The notes beneath the pieces are model-generated. The model was given only the letters and a program-made list of their open reading frames with translations. It was not told where the DNA came from and did not search any database. Below, piece by piece: positions 13,729 through 20,794 of a stretch of DNA of 21,846 nucleotides. Position 1 is the first letter of the stretch. Every line of letters starts with the position of its first letter. The position numbers were made by a program, and so were the translations under genes. Source of the DNA: an uncultured Clostridia bacterium (lineage in GTDB: Bacteria > Bacillota > Clostridia > Saccharofermentanales > DTU023); the NCBI GenBank assembly GCA_947254895.1, contig CAMYEY010000017.1:1-21846 (forward strand), given 5' to 3'.

Positions 13729-14154
13729 ATGAAAAAGTTAGCTGTTGTTTATTGGACTGGTACGGGAAACACGGAAAAGATGGCCAATGCTGTTGTTGAT
13801 GGTGCTAAGGGCGTTGGGGCAGACGTTAGTTTGTTCGAGGTTAATGATTTTAGTGTTGATACGATTTCTGATTATGACGCGATTGCTTTTGGTTGTCCTG
13901 CCATGGGTGATGAAGAATTAGAAGAGGTTGAGTTTGCTCCAATGTTTGATGAAGCTAAGGGGCTTTTGGGCGCTAAGCCAATTGGCCTGTTTGGTTCTTA
14001 CTCTTGGGCAGATGGTGAATGGATGGATAACTGGGTGGAGGATTGCAATGAATCTGGTTTAAATATTGCAACTGACCCTGTCATAGCTTTTGATGATCCC
14101 GATGATGATGCAATTGAAGCTTGCAAAACACTAGGGGCTAACTTAGGCAAATAA
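13729..14154 (+). CDS. Short-chain flavodoxin
   Basis: 141 residues, an FMN-binding single-electron carrier that often replaces ferredoxin under iron limitation. The phosphate-binding loop YWTGTGNTEKMANAV (residues 8-22) is the family signature. GCPAMGDEELEEVEF corresponds to the first isoalloxazine loop and FGSYSWADGEWMDNW to the second, with the Trp/Tyr residues that usually stack on the flavin. Strongly acidic composition is typical. AAAGGA lies eight bases before the ATG. It has its own promoter with a candidate activator site and is closed by a strong terminator, so it is monocistronic and probably highly, conditionally expressed. Confidence 0.95.
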   Translation: MKKLAVVYWTGTGNTEKMANAVVDGAKGVGADVSLFEVNDFSVDTISDYDAIAFGCPAMGDEELEEVEFAPMFDEAKGLLGAKPIGLFGSYSWADGEWMDNWVEDCNESGLNIATDPVIAFDDPDDDAIEACKTLGANLGK

Positions 14155-14178
14155 TCTATTTAATACTAGAAACAAAAA

Positions 14179-14217
14179 CAGAAGGGTGCCTATTCGAGTA
14201 AGCACCCTTCTGCTTTT
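14179..14217 (+). terminator. Rho-independent terminator of flavodoxin
   Basis: A perfect 11-bp stem, CAGAAGGGTGC (14179-14189) with GCACCCTTCTG (14202-14212), closes a 12-base loop and is followed by CTTTT. It starts 24 bases after the flavodoxin stop. AAAAA precedes the stem, so it could act weakly in the opposite direction, but no opposing gene is present. Confidence 0.9.
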
Positions 14218-14305
14218 AAGAGTATCTGTTATAGTATTTTTGTGTTTCCTAGCAGACTGCATAAAGTTTGTAAAGTAATTTAGTATAAATTCACGAATTT
14301 TAAAT

Positions 14306-14334
14306 TTGCAATATTGGACCTATAGGCATATTAT
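14306..14334 (+). promoter_or_regulatory. Sigma-A promoter of the ATP synthase operon
   Basis: TTGCAA (14306-14311) and TATTAT (14329-14334) are exactly 17 bases apart; the -10 matches 5/6 and the -35 4/6. Predicted start near 14341, leader about 73 bases to the TTG start. It lies just after the flavodoxin terminator, as expected for a separate transcription unit. The rest of the 14218-14392 stretch is AT-rich and shows no gene. Confidence 0.65.
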
Positions 14335-14357
14335 TCACTCGGCTATAAAAACTTGTT

Positions 14358-14392
14358 CGATCAGTTTAGATTTGGATTTAAGCTTTTGATCG
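14358..14392 (+). promoter_or_regulatory. Inverted repeat in the atp operon leader
   Basis: CGATCA (14358-14363) pairs with TGATCG (14387-14392), extendable by G-U pairs on both sides, around a 23-base loop. It ends eight bases before the GGAGGAGG ribosome binding site (14400-14407) of atpB. A modest stem; possibly a translational or stability element. Confidence 0.35.
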
Positions 14393-14413
14393 GTGGAGTG
14401 GAGGAGGTATCAG

Positions 14414-15319
14414 TTGGATACAGGAAAAGCTAGCAGACCCAATAAAAAACTAATTATACTGCTGGTGGTTTTAATTGTTCTAAGTCTTGGAGCAAGTGTT
14501 TTGATCAACGGACAAGCAGGCAAGGAGTCTATCAAGGAAGTCATGCGGGATGCTGTTTTGCATGAGAATAGTAAGATGGAATTTTTTGCCGGGTTGCTGG
14601 TGAATCCGTCTGTGATTTCAGCCTATATGGTTACCACTATATTACTTGTTTCAGCCCTTTTAATTCGTCTTTTGGCCATACCAAATTTTCAGATGATTCC
14701 AGGAAGTTTTCAGCTGGCTCTTGAAAGTTTGGTTGGTTATTTTTACAACTTAGCAAAAAAACATAGCCCTAAACATCATTATGTTCTTGGAGCTTATGTT
14801 TTTTCAGCTGGGCTTTATGTTGGACTTAGTACGCTTTTTGAATTGCTGGGAATTCAATATGTCAATAGCAACGGCCTTTCTGTTTCTCTACCGGCTCCGA
14901 TAGCTGATATTAATGCAGCCATTTCTCTGGGCCTCTTGTCTTATGGCTTTATCCTTGTGGGTGGCTTGGTTAATAGGGGAGTAGGAGGAGTTGCGAAGGC
15001 TTTGAAAGATTTCTCCCTACCTATATCTATGAGTTTTAGGCTATTTGGGGCTCTCCTTTCTGGACTTCTGGTTAATGAGTTGGTTTATTATTCTTTGAGC
15101 CTTTCTTTCGTTTTACCAGTCGTTGTGGCTGTTCTCTTTACCTTAATCCATGCCTTGGTTCAGGCTTATGTCTTAACCCTCTTGACTGCCATCTTTTATG
15201 GCGAAGCTAGTGCTCTTGAGGAACCTGTCCAGAAGCATAAGCAGGAAAAACAGCGTAAAAATAGTAAAAAAATTAAACTTCATAAATTAGCTGAACAAAC
15301 TGATAGTCCAGCAGCGTAA
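14414..15319 (+). CDS. atpB: F1Fo ATP synthase subunit a
   Basis: About 301 residues; the membrane stator subunit forming the ion half-channels next to the c-ring. The essential arginine lies in SFRLFGALLSG (Arg209 from this start); the usual motif is RLFGN, so Asn is replaced by Ala. The penultimate helix contains HALVQAYVLTLLTAIFYGEA with the conserved Gln and aromatic positions. Five or six hydrophobic helices are visible. An additional basic C-terminal tail of about 40 residues (KHKQEKQRKNSKKIKLHK) follows the last helix. I chose TTG at 14414 because GGAGGAGG ends six bases before it; the frame is open to a GTG at 14393 that would place the Shine-Dalgarno inside the gene. First gene of the operon. 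Confidence 0.92.
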   Translation: MDTGKASRPNKKLIILLVVLIVLSLGASVLINGQAGKESIKEVMRDAVLHENSKMEFFAGLLVNPSVISAYMVTTILLVSALLIRLLAIPNFQMIPGSFQLALESLVGYFYNLAKKHSPKHHYVLGAYVFSAGLYVGLSTLFELLGIQYVNSNGLSVSLPAPIADINAAISLGLLSYGFILVGGLVNRGVGGVAKALKDFSLPISMSFRLFGALLSGLLVNELVYYSLSLSFVLPVVVAVLFTLIHALVQAYVLTLLTAIFYGEASALEEPVQKHKQEKQRKNSKKIKLHKLAEQTDSPAA

Positions 15320-15344
15320 ACAAACTAGAAAAGTGAGGATATAT

Positions 15345-15755
15345 ATGAATATGGAAAAAACACAAAGAAAACAAAATTTTAGACTGGGTTTCGGCCTACT
15401 ATTGATCTTAGTTCTCGGACTATTTTGCCTATCTCCCTTAACCCTTAAGGCAGCAGCTGCTGAACCACAAGCAACTATTCAGGCACAGGACCAACAGGCT
15501 GAGGTGGCAACAACTGACCAGAGTGCAAAAGTCTCTTCGGCTAAGGCTTTAGCAGCTGCTATTGCAGTTGGTTTTGCAGGGGCCCTGGGTACATGTGGTA
15601 TGGCTTATGCCATTGGTAAGTCCAATGAAAGTATTGCCCGCCAACCAGAAGCAGAATCCGGGATTAGATCAAGTTTAACCCTAGGGCTGGTTTTTATCGA
15701 GACCCTTGTCATTTATACACTGATCGTTGCTATCCTGATTATTTTTGTACTTTAG
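15345..15755 (+). CDS. atpE: F1Fo ATP synthase subunit c with N-terminal signal-peptide-like extension
   Basis: 136 residues, against 70-90 for ordinary c subunits. The rotor part is standard: helix 1 (about 66-92), the polar loop SIARQPEAESG (Arg99-Gln100-Pro101), and helix 2 (about 111-136) with the ion-binding Glu119 in FIETLVIYT. Thr120 and Tyr124 match part of the sodium-binding pattern (E-S/T....Y), but the helix-1 glutamine is replaced by Met86, so the coupling ion is uncertain. The N-terminal ~39 residues (basic start, hydrophobic 16-33, then LKAAAAEP) look like a cleavable signal peptide, followed by a Gln/Ala/Thr-rich linker to about 65. ATG at 15345 has GAGG six to seven bases upstream. 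Confidence 0.92.
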   Translation: MNMEKTQRKQNFRLGFGLLLILVLGLFCLSPLTLKAAAAEPQATIQAQDQQAEVATTDQSAKVSSAKALAAAIAVGFAGALGTCGMAYAIGKSNESIARQPEAESGIRSSLTLGLVFIETLVIYTLIVAILIIFVL

Positions 15756-15775
15756 ATGAGTGAGGGGGATGGCTT

Positions 15776-16279
15776 ATGCTAATGAATTTACCCTTGAACA
15801 TTGACTTTCAGCAAGTGTTTTTACATTTGTTGAACTTTTTCATTCTGACCTTGGGCCTCTATATCTTACTCTATAAACCGATTGTCAAGTTTCTGAAAGA
15901 AAGAGAAGCCAAATATCAAGCCATGGATCAAGAGGCCAAAGGTAAGCTTACTGAAGCCGACCACCTACTTAAGGAGAGGCAAGAGCAAATTGATAATCTG
16001 ACTGTTGAATTGTCAGAACTTAAAAGTAGGACCCTGCATGAAGCTCAGGTTGAAGCTAATTATTATATTGAGTCTGCAGAGGCAGAAAGTAAGAAAATCA
16101 AGGAAAGAGCTTATCAGGCAGCTAAGGCAGACCAGCAGAGAATTTTGGAAAATGCCAACCACGAGGTTAAGAATATTGTCAGCCAAGCAGTTGAACGAGC
16201 CAGCTTAGCAGATGAGTCGGCTGTCTATGAAGAGTTTTTCCGGTCAGCTGACCCAGGAGAGGATAAGGTCAATGGATAA
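15776..16279 (+). CDS. atpF: F1Fo ATP synthase subunit b
   Basis: 167 residues, normal length; the peripheral-stalk subunit. One N-terminal membrane helix (about 12-32, FLHLLNFFILTLGLYILLY) followed by the conserved YKPIVKFLKEREAKYQ and then a long charged alpha-helical coiled coil to about residue 145. The C-terminus (EEFFRSADPGEDKVNG) shows no fused delta domain, unlike the b-delta fusion of mycobacteria. The ribosome binding site is GAGGGGG (15762-15768). Its last eight bases, ATGGATAA, contain the start codon of the next gene. In this operon its C-terminal end should bind the delta-like domain carried by alpha (inference). Confidence 0.94.
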   Translation: MLMNLPLNIDFQQVFLHLLNFFILTLGLYILLYKPIVKFLKEREAKYQAMDQEAKGKLTEADHLLKERQEQIDNLTVELSELKSRTLHEAQVEANYYIESAEAESKKIKERAYQAAKADQQRILENANHEVKNIVSQAVERASLADESAVYEEFFRSADPGEDKVNG

Positions 16280-18017
16280 TTCGGCTATCTTACGGAGCCA
16301 AAAACCTGCCCAAGCAGACCATATGGCACGTTTGACTGAATTTGTCAGACAAAAATATGGCCGAGACGTGGAGATCGTTTGGCGGGAGGATCCAACTGTT
16401 AAAAATGGTTTTATCTTAACAGTCGGATCAGATGTTTACGATTGGTCACTAAAAGGCCGTTTACAGCAATTTCTAGATCATTTAGGAAAACTGCCGCGCA
16501 ACCAGGACAATTACATTGACCTGATTAAGACTGAACTATCTGATTGGCAGGCCCTGGCTAAATCTTATGAGATGGGGCGAGTTGTTAGCCTAGCTGATGG
16601 AATAGTCAGGATAGATGGCCTGCGACATTGTGCCTATGATGAAATTGTTGTTTTTGAGAATGGGGTTAAGGGGATAGTTTTAGACATCAAAGAAGACCTC
16701 ATTTCTTGTATCGTTTTAGCTGATGCTAGCGATATAAAAGAAGGAGATAAGGTTTTTCGGAGTGAGCGAACCGCCTCTGTTCCGGTTGGAGATGATTTTT
16801 TAGGCCGGGTCGTGAACCCCTTAGGGGAAGAGATTGACCGCAAGGGCCGCATCCAGGCTAAAAACCACTACCCGATTGAAGGCCTCGCTCCGGGGATCAT
16901 GGAGCGGAAACCGGTTTACCGTCCTTTAGAGACAGGAATATTGGCAATAGATAGCATGTTCCCTATCGGTCTTGGACAAAGAGAACTTATCATTGGGGAC
17001 CGGCAGACAGGTAAAACCAGTTTGGCAATTGATAGCCTGCTTAATCAAAAGGGGAAGGATGTCATCTGTGTTTACGTAGCCATAGGTCAAAAAAGTAGCC
17101 AGGTAGCCCGTTTGGTTGAACAGTTAAGACAGGCTGATGCCTTAGATTACACAATCGTAGTTTTTGCGGGGGCTAGTGATAGCCCGGCTATGCAATATTT
17201 AGCTCCCTATTCAGGTACCGCCTTAGCTGAGTATTTTCGAGATAGGGGCAAGGATGTCCTGGTTATTTACGATGATTTATCCAAGCATGCTGTTGCATAT
17301 AGGTCGATAAGCCTATTATTAGAGCGCTTCCCTGGCCGTGAGGCTTACCCGGGAGATGTTTTTTATCTGCATTCCAGGCTGCTTGAACGGTCAGCCCAAC
17401 TCTCTGATGAACTTGGGGGCGGGAGCTTGACTGCACTACCGATTGTGGAGACTCAGAGGGGTGATATTTCTGCCTATATACCAACCAATATTATTTCTAT
17501 TACTGATGGGCAAATTTTCTTAGAGAATGACCTCTTCTTATCTGGCCAGAGGCCTGCTATCAATGTTGGTTTGTCCGTATCTCGTGTGGGTGGTGCTGCT
17601 CAAACTAGGGCTATGAAAAAGGCCGCCAAGTCACTTCGTCTGACTCTGGCTCAATATAGGGAAATGAAGGTCTTTACCCAGTTTTCAGGTGACCTTGATG
17701 AAACAACCCAGAAGCAGCTTAGTTTTGGTGGTAACCTGACAGAGCTCTTGAAACAGAAAGAGAACCATCCCTATCAAACAGAAGATCAAGTGGCTCTTTT
17801 AGTCGTCGCTTTGAGTGATCTGCTGTTAAATGTTGAGAGAAAGAATGTAGCGGATGTTATGCAGGGAATTTTGGAATACCTGCATAAGGAAGCTGGTGAT
17901 GTTCTTCGCCGGATCAGGAATACAGGTATGCTTAGTGATCACGCTAAGAGTAAAATTCTAGATTTAGCGGGAGAGTACTTAAAAGCACAGGTAGGCGAGA
18001 GGGGACTGGATGGTTAA
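16272..18017 (+). CDS. atpA: F1Fo ATP synthase alpha subunit with N-terminal delta C-terminal domain (delta-alpha fusion)
   Basis: 581 residues, about 75 more than ordinary alpha. Residues ~4-73 are the C-terminal domain of subunit delta (OSCP-like): SAILRSQKPAQADHMARL, a helix, then REDPTVKNGFILTVGSD and VYDWSLKGRLQQFLDHLGKL, matching the delta signature D-x-x-x-x-x-G-x-x-I-x-x-G-D...D-x-S-(L/V)-(K/R)-GRL. A linker of a few residues (PRNQ) leads into a full alpha subunit starting at DNYIDLIKTELSDW, which aligns without gaps to the start of normal alpha. P-loop GDRQTGKTS at 242-250; arginine finger Arg438 in SVSRVGGAAQ. ATG at 16272 has AGGAGAGG eight bases upstream. The delta N-terminal six-helix domain is absent. 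Stop overlaps atpG by eight bases. Confidence 0.93.
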   Translation: MDNSAILRSQKPAQADHMARLTEFVRQKYGRDVEIVWREDPTVKNGFILTVGSDVYDWSLKGRLQQFLDHLGKLPRNQDNYIDLIKTELSDWQALAKSYEMGRVVSLADGIVRIDGLRHCAYDEIVVFENGVKGIVLDIKEDLISCIVLADASDIKEGDKVFRSERTASVPVGDDFLGRVVNPLGEEIDRKGRIQAKNHYPIEGLAPGIMERKPVYRPLETGILAIDSMFPIGLGQRELIIGDRQTGKTSLAIDSLLNQKGKDVICVYVAIGQKSSQVARLVEQLRQADALDYTIVVFAGASDSPAMQYLAPYSGTALAEYFRDRGKDVLVIYDDLSKHAVAYRSISLLLERFPGREAYPGDVFYLHSRLLERSAQLSDELGGGSLTALPIVETQRGDISAYIPTNIISITDGQIFLENDLFLSGQRPAINVGLSVSRVGGAAQTRAMKKAAKSLRLTLAQYREMKVFTQFSGDLDETTQKQLSFGGNLTELLKQKENHPYQTEDQVALLVVALSDLLLNVERKNVADVMQGILEYLHKEAGDVLRRIRNTGMLSDHAKSKILDLAGEYLKAQVGERGLDG

Positions 18018-18918
18018 TTTACAAGAAATTAAAGCCAGAATAAAAAGCGTCGGTGATACCCAAAAAATCACTAATGCTATGTACCTGATAGCCTCCAATG
18101 AAGTTCGGCGGGCAAGGCGTGACTTTGATAAGGCAAGGCCTTATTTTGATGAACTTAGGACTGAAATTAAAAGAGTATTTCGTACACTAAAACAGATTGA
18201 CCACCCCTATGTTTATCCGGACGATTTAGAAGATTTTAAAAATGGGCGCTATGGGATTTTGGTTATAAGTTCTGACCGTAGTCTAGCCGGTGCATACAAC
18301 CAAGAGGTTATCGGGGAAACAACAAGATTAATAGAGTCGCATCCGGAGGTTAAGTTATTTGTTGTCGGTGAGTATGGCCGAAAATACTTTGCTAAGGCGG
18401 GGGTTGAGATGCAGGAAGATTTTAATTATTCACCTGCTCACGCCAATCTTGAGACAGCTAGACAGATCAGTACTATTATGCTCGATCAATTTGACGCAGG
18501 TATCCTAAAAAAAATCTTTGTTGTTTATACCAACCAGCAGGAGGGAGGGCAAAAAACTATATCAACTAGGCTTTTACCTTTCCATAGGGGCTACTTTGCT
18601 GACACTAAAGACAGTAAAAACGAGAAAAAAATACTTCATGAATTTAGTTTTTTACCTTCTCCGGAAAAGGTTCTTGATGTTGCTATAGTTTCTTATATTC
18701 AAGGCTTTATCTATGGGGCTTTAGTTGATAGTTTTTGTAGCGAGGCTAATTCGAGAATACAGGCGATGAAGCAGGCTGATGATAATGCGAAGAATATACT
18801 ACTGGAATTAGGTCTAGAACGTAACCAGGTCCGCCAGGCCCAGATAACAGAGGAAATCAATGAAGTTAGTGCTGGTGCGAAAGCTCAGCAAAAAGAGAGA
18901 AGTGCAAGACATGGCTAA
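18010..18918 (+). CDS. atpG: F1Fo ATP synthase gamma subunit
   Basis: 302 residues; the central rotor shaft. Both terminal coiled-coil helices are identifiable: N-terminal INLQEIK-type start (MVNLQEIKARIKSVGDTQKI) with TNAMYLIASNEVRRARRDFD in place of the usual TKAMKMVAAAKLRRAQ, and C-terminal SRIQAMKQADDNAKNILLEL followed by RQAQITEEINEVSAGAKAQ. The central Rossmann-like domain is marked by YGILVISSDRSLAGAYNQEV. The sequence is more divergent than the neighbouring alpha and beta. GAGAGGGG lies five bases before the ATG. Both ends use the 8-base ATGGNTAA overlap with neighbouring genes. Confidence 0.94.
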   Translation: MVNLQEIKARIKSVGDTQKITNAMYLIASNEVRRARRDFDKARPYFDELRTEIKRVFRTLKQIDHPYVYPDDLEDFKNGRYGILVISSDRSLAGAYNQEVIGETTRLIESHPEVKLFVVGEYGRKYFAKAGVEMQEDFNYSPAHANLETARQISTIMLDQFDAGILKKIFVVYTNQQEGGQKTISTRLLPFHRGYFADTKDSKNEKKILHEFSFLPSPEKVLDVAIVSYIQGFIYGALVDSFCSEANSRIQAMKQADDNAKNILLELGLERNQVRQAQITEEINEVSAGAKAQQKERSARHG

Positions 18919-20314
18919 AGAATATCCTAAGGGAAAAATTATTGCGGTCCAAGGATCGGTTTTGGATGTGGCTTTTACCAAAGGTAATCTACCTGAGTTG
19001 TACGAGGCCTTAAGAGTAAAGGTAGGGGAGAGCTATAGGACAATGGAGGTAGCTGAGCACATTGGTAATTACCGGGTCCGCTGTATTCTGCTCTCTGCTG
19101 CAGATGGTTTAGCTCGTGATATGGAGGTCGAGAGGCTCGGGCGGCAGATTGAAGTACCGGTGGGTCAAGCTAACCTCGGTAGGATGTTTAATGTCTTGGG
19201 TGAGGCTATTGATGGCGGTCAAAATATTGATGATACCAATAGCCGTTGGCCGATCCACCGTCAGGCCCCTGCTTTTAGTGATCATAAGGTTGAAATTCAG
19301 ATGCTGGAAACAGGCATCAAGGCAATAGACCTGCTTGAGCCCTATCCAAAAGGTGGTAAAATCGGCTTGTTTGGTGGTGCTGGTGTAGGCAAGACTGTCC
19401 TTATCCAGGAGCTGATACATAGTATTGCTAAAGAGCATGGTGGCTATTCTATTTTTGCAGGTGTAGGAGAGCGGAGCCGCGAGGGGAATGACCTGTGGTT
19501 AGAGATGAAGGATAGCGGGGTTTTAGATAGGACTGCCTTGGTTTTTGGTCAGATGAATGAATCCCCGGGTGTGAGAATGCGGGTAGCTCTCTCAGCCTTA
19601 ACCATGGCTGAGTATTTTAGAGACCGAGAAAATAAGGATATACTTCTTTTCATAGATAATATTTTCCGTTTTATCCAAGCCGGTTCGGAGGTATCTACAC
19701 TCCTAGGTAGGATGCCATCGGCGGTTGGTTACCAGCCTACTCTAGCAGAAGAGATGGGTAGCTTGGAAGAGAGGATAGCTTCTACCACTCAGGGATCTAT
19801 TACCTCTGTTCAGGCAGTCTATGTGCCTGCAGATGACCTTACAGACCCGGCTCCGGCTACAACATTCAGCCACCTAGATGCCACTACTGTTCTCAGTCGT
19901 AAGGTAGCAGAGCTAGGCCTTTATCCAGCTATTGATCCCTTAGCCTCCAGTTCTCGTATTCTGCATCCTGATATTGTTGGTGAAGAACATTATATGGTGG
20001 CCATCAAGACGCAAGAATATCTACAAAGATATAATGAACTACAAGATATTATTTCTATCCTAGGCATGTCTGAGTTAGATGAGCAAGACAAACTAGTTGT
20101 CTACCGTGCCAGAAAGTTACAAAGATTCCTATCTCAGCCCTTTCATGTTGCAGAAAAATTTACAGATGTTAATGGGGTATATGTCAGCTTATCTGAAACA
20201 ATCAAGGGATTTAAGGCTATTCTGGATGGAGAGATGGATGATTATCCGGAGGCTGCATTCTTTAATGTCGGAGGGATTGACGATGTCAAAAGAAAGGCAG
20301 AAGATTTAGGATAG
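18911..20314 (+). CDS. atpD: F1Fo ATP synthase beta subunit (catalytic)
   Basis: 467 residues, normal length. P-loop GGAGVGKT at 155-162, catalytic Glu187 in VGERSREGNDL, Walker B and switch region LLFIDNIFRFIQAGSEVS, and LGRMPSAVGYQPTLAEEMG are all canonical. The C-terminal lever segment reads SELDEQDKLVVYRARKLQ, a variant of DELSEED. The frame is open 17 codons further upstream within atpG, but MAKEYPKGKIIAVQGSVLDV is the proper start, with a purine-rich GAGAGAAG ahead of it. The ATG overlaps the gamma stop by eight bases. The active site is intact, so the enzyme should hydrolyse and synthesise ATP. Confidence 0.97.
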   Translation: MAKEYPKGKIIAVQGSVLDVAFTKGNLPELYEALRVKVGESYRTMEVAEHIGNYRVRCILLSAADGLARDMEVERLGRQIEVPVGQANLGRMFNVLGEAIDGGQNIDDTNSRWPIHRQAPAFSDHKVEIQMLETGIKAIDLLEPYPKGGKIGLFGGAGVGKTVLIQELIHSIAKEHGGYSIFAGVGERSREGNDLWLEMKDSGVLDRTALVFGQMNESPGVRMRVALSALTMAEYFRDRENKDILLFIDNIFRFIQAGSEVSTLLGRMPSAVGYQPTLAEEMGSLEERIASTTQGSITSVQAVYVPADDLTDPAPATTFSHLDATTVLSRKVAELGLYPAIDPLASSSRILHPDIVGEEHYMVAIKTQEYLQRYNELQDIISILGMSELDEQDKLVVYRARKLQRFLSQPFHVAEKFTDVNGVYVSLSETIKGFKAILDGEMDDYPEAAFFNVGGIDDVKRKAEDLG

Positions 20315-20317
20315 TTT

Positions 20318-20734
20318 ATGGATAAAAGTTTTCAACTTGCCATCTACGCTTCTGATCATGTCTTTTACAGTGGCGAATGTGATTCTTTGATTGTTCCTAT
20401 GGAAGATGGACTCTATGGCATTAAAGCAGGTCACCATAATGCGGTGTGTGCTTTGATCCCCGGTAGCTTAACTTTTCATATACCAAAAGAGGAGGCTTTC
20501 CGCAAAGCTGTAGTTTCTACCGGTATCCTGAAAATAGAAGAAAATGCAGTTCTCGTGCTGGTGAACTCTTGTGAAGATCCATCAGAAATAGATCTTAAAA
20601 GAGCTGACTTGGCTAAAGCAAGGGCCCAGGCGGAGCTTAGACAACAGACTTCCCGGCGAGAGTATCTTAGGGCCCAAGTTAGCTTGGCTAAAGCTATGGC
20701 CAGGCTGCGTGCCGGTCGTCGTAATCACGGTTAA
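20318..20734 (+). CDS. atpC: F1Fo ATP synthase epsilon subunit
   Basis: 138 residues, normal length. The N-terminal beta-sandwich shows FQLAIYASDHVFYSGECDSL, VPMEDGLYGIKAGHHNAVCA and the VVSTGILKIEENAVLVLV strand pair; the C-terminal part (DLKRADLAKARAQAELRQQT, then RAQVSLAKAMARLRAG) is the helical hairpin that can inhibit ATP hydrolysis. It contacts gamma and the c-ring. It starts three bases after the beta stop. The last gene of the operon; no strong terminator is visible in the 60 bases before the next gene. Confidence 0.95.
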   Translation: MDKSFQLAIYASDHVFYSGECDSLIVPMEDGLYGIKAGHHNAVCALIPGSLTFHIPKEEAFRKAVVSTGILKIEENAVLVLVNSCEDPSEIDLKRADLAKARAQAELRQQTSRREYLRAQVSLAKAMARLRAGRRNHG

Positions 20735-20760
20735 ATTATCTAATAAATTTAAAGTTTATA

Positions 20761-20769
20761 TGCTAAAAT
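20761..20769 (+). promoter_or_regulatory. Extended -10 promoter for the ABC exporter gene
   Basis: TGCTAAAAT fits the extended -10 element TGnTATAAT with one mismatch in the hexamer. No convincing -35 is present. Predicted start near 20776, giving a leader of about 19 bases that includes TGGAGG (20785-20790). Confidence 0.5.
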
Positions 20770-20794
20770 GAATCTCTAGTTTTGTGGAGGTTAG

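Noticed and set aside
16212..16271. ATG at 16212 as the start of the fused alpha subunit.
   Set aside because: The extra 20 codons lie entirely within atpF in another frame; AGGAGAGG fits the ATG at 16272, and the delta-like domain begins right after that start.
18860..18910. Upstream start for atpD at 18860.
   Set aside because: The added residues are atpG read in another frame; MAKEYPKGKIIAVQG at 18911 is the family start and repeats the 8-base overlap pattern.
19109..19438. Reverse-strand ORF of 109 codons opposite atpD.
   Set aside because: Shadow of the conserved beta subunit gene; composition and lack of a start signal do not support coding.
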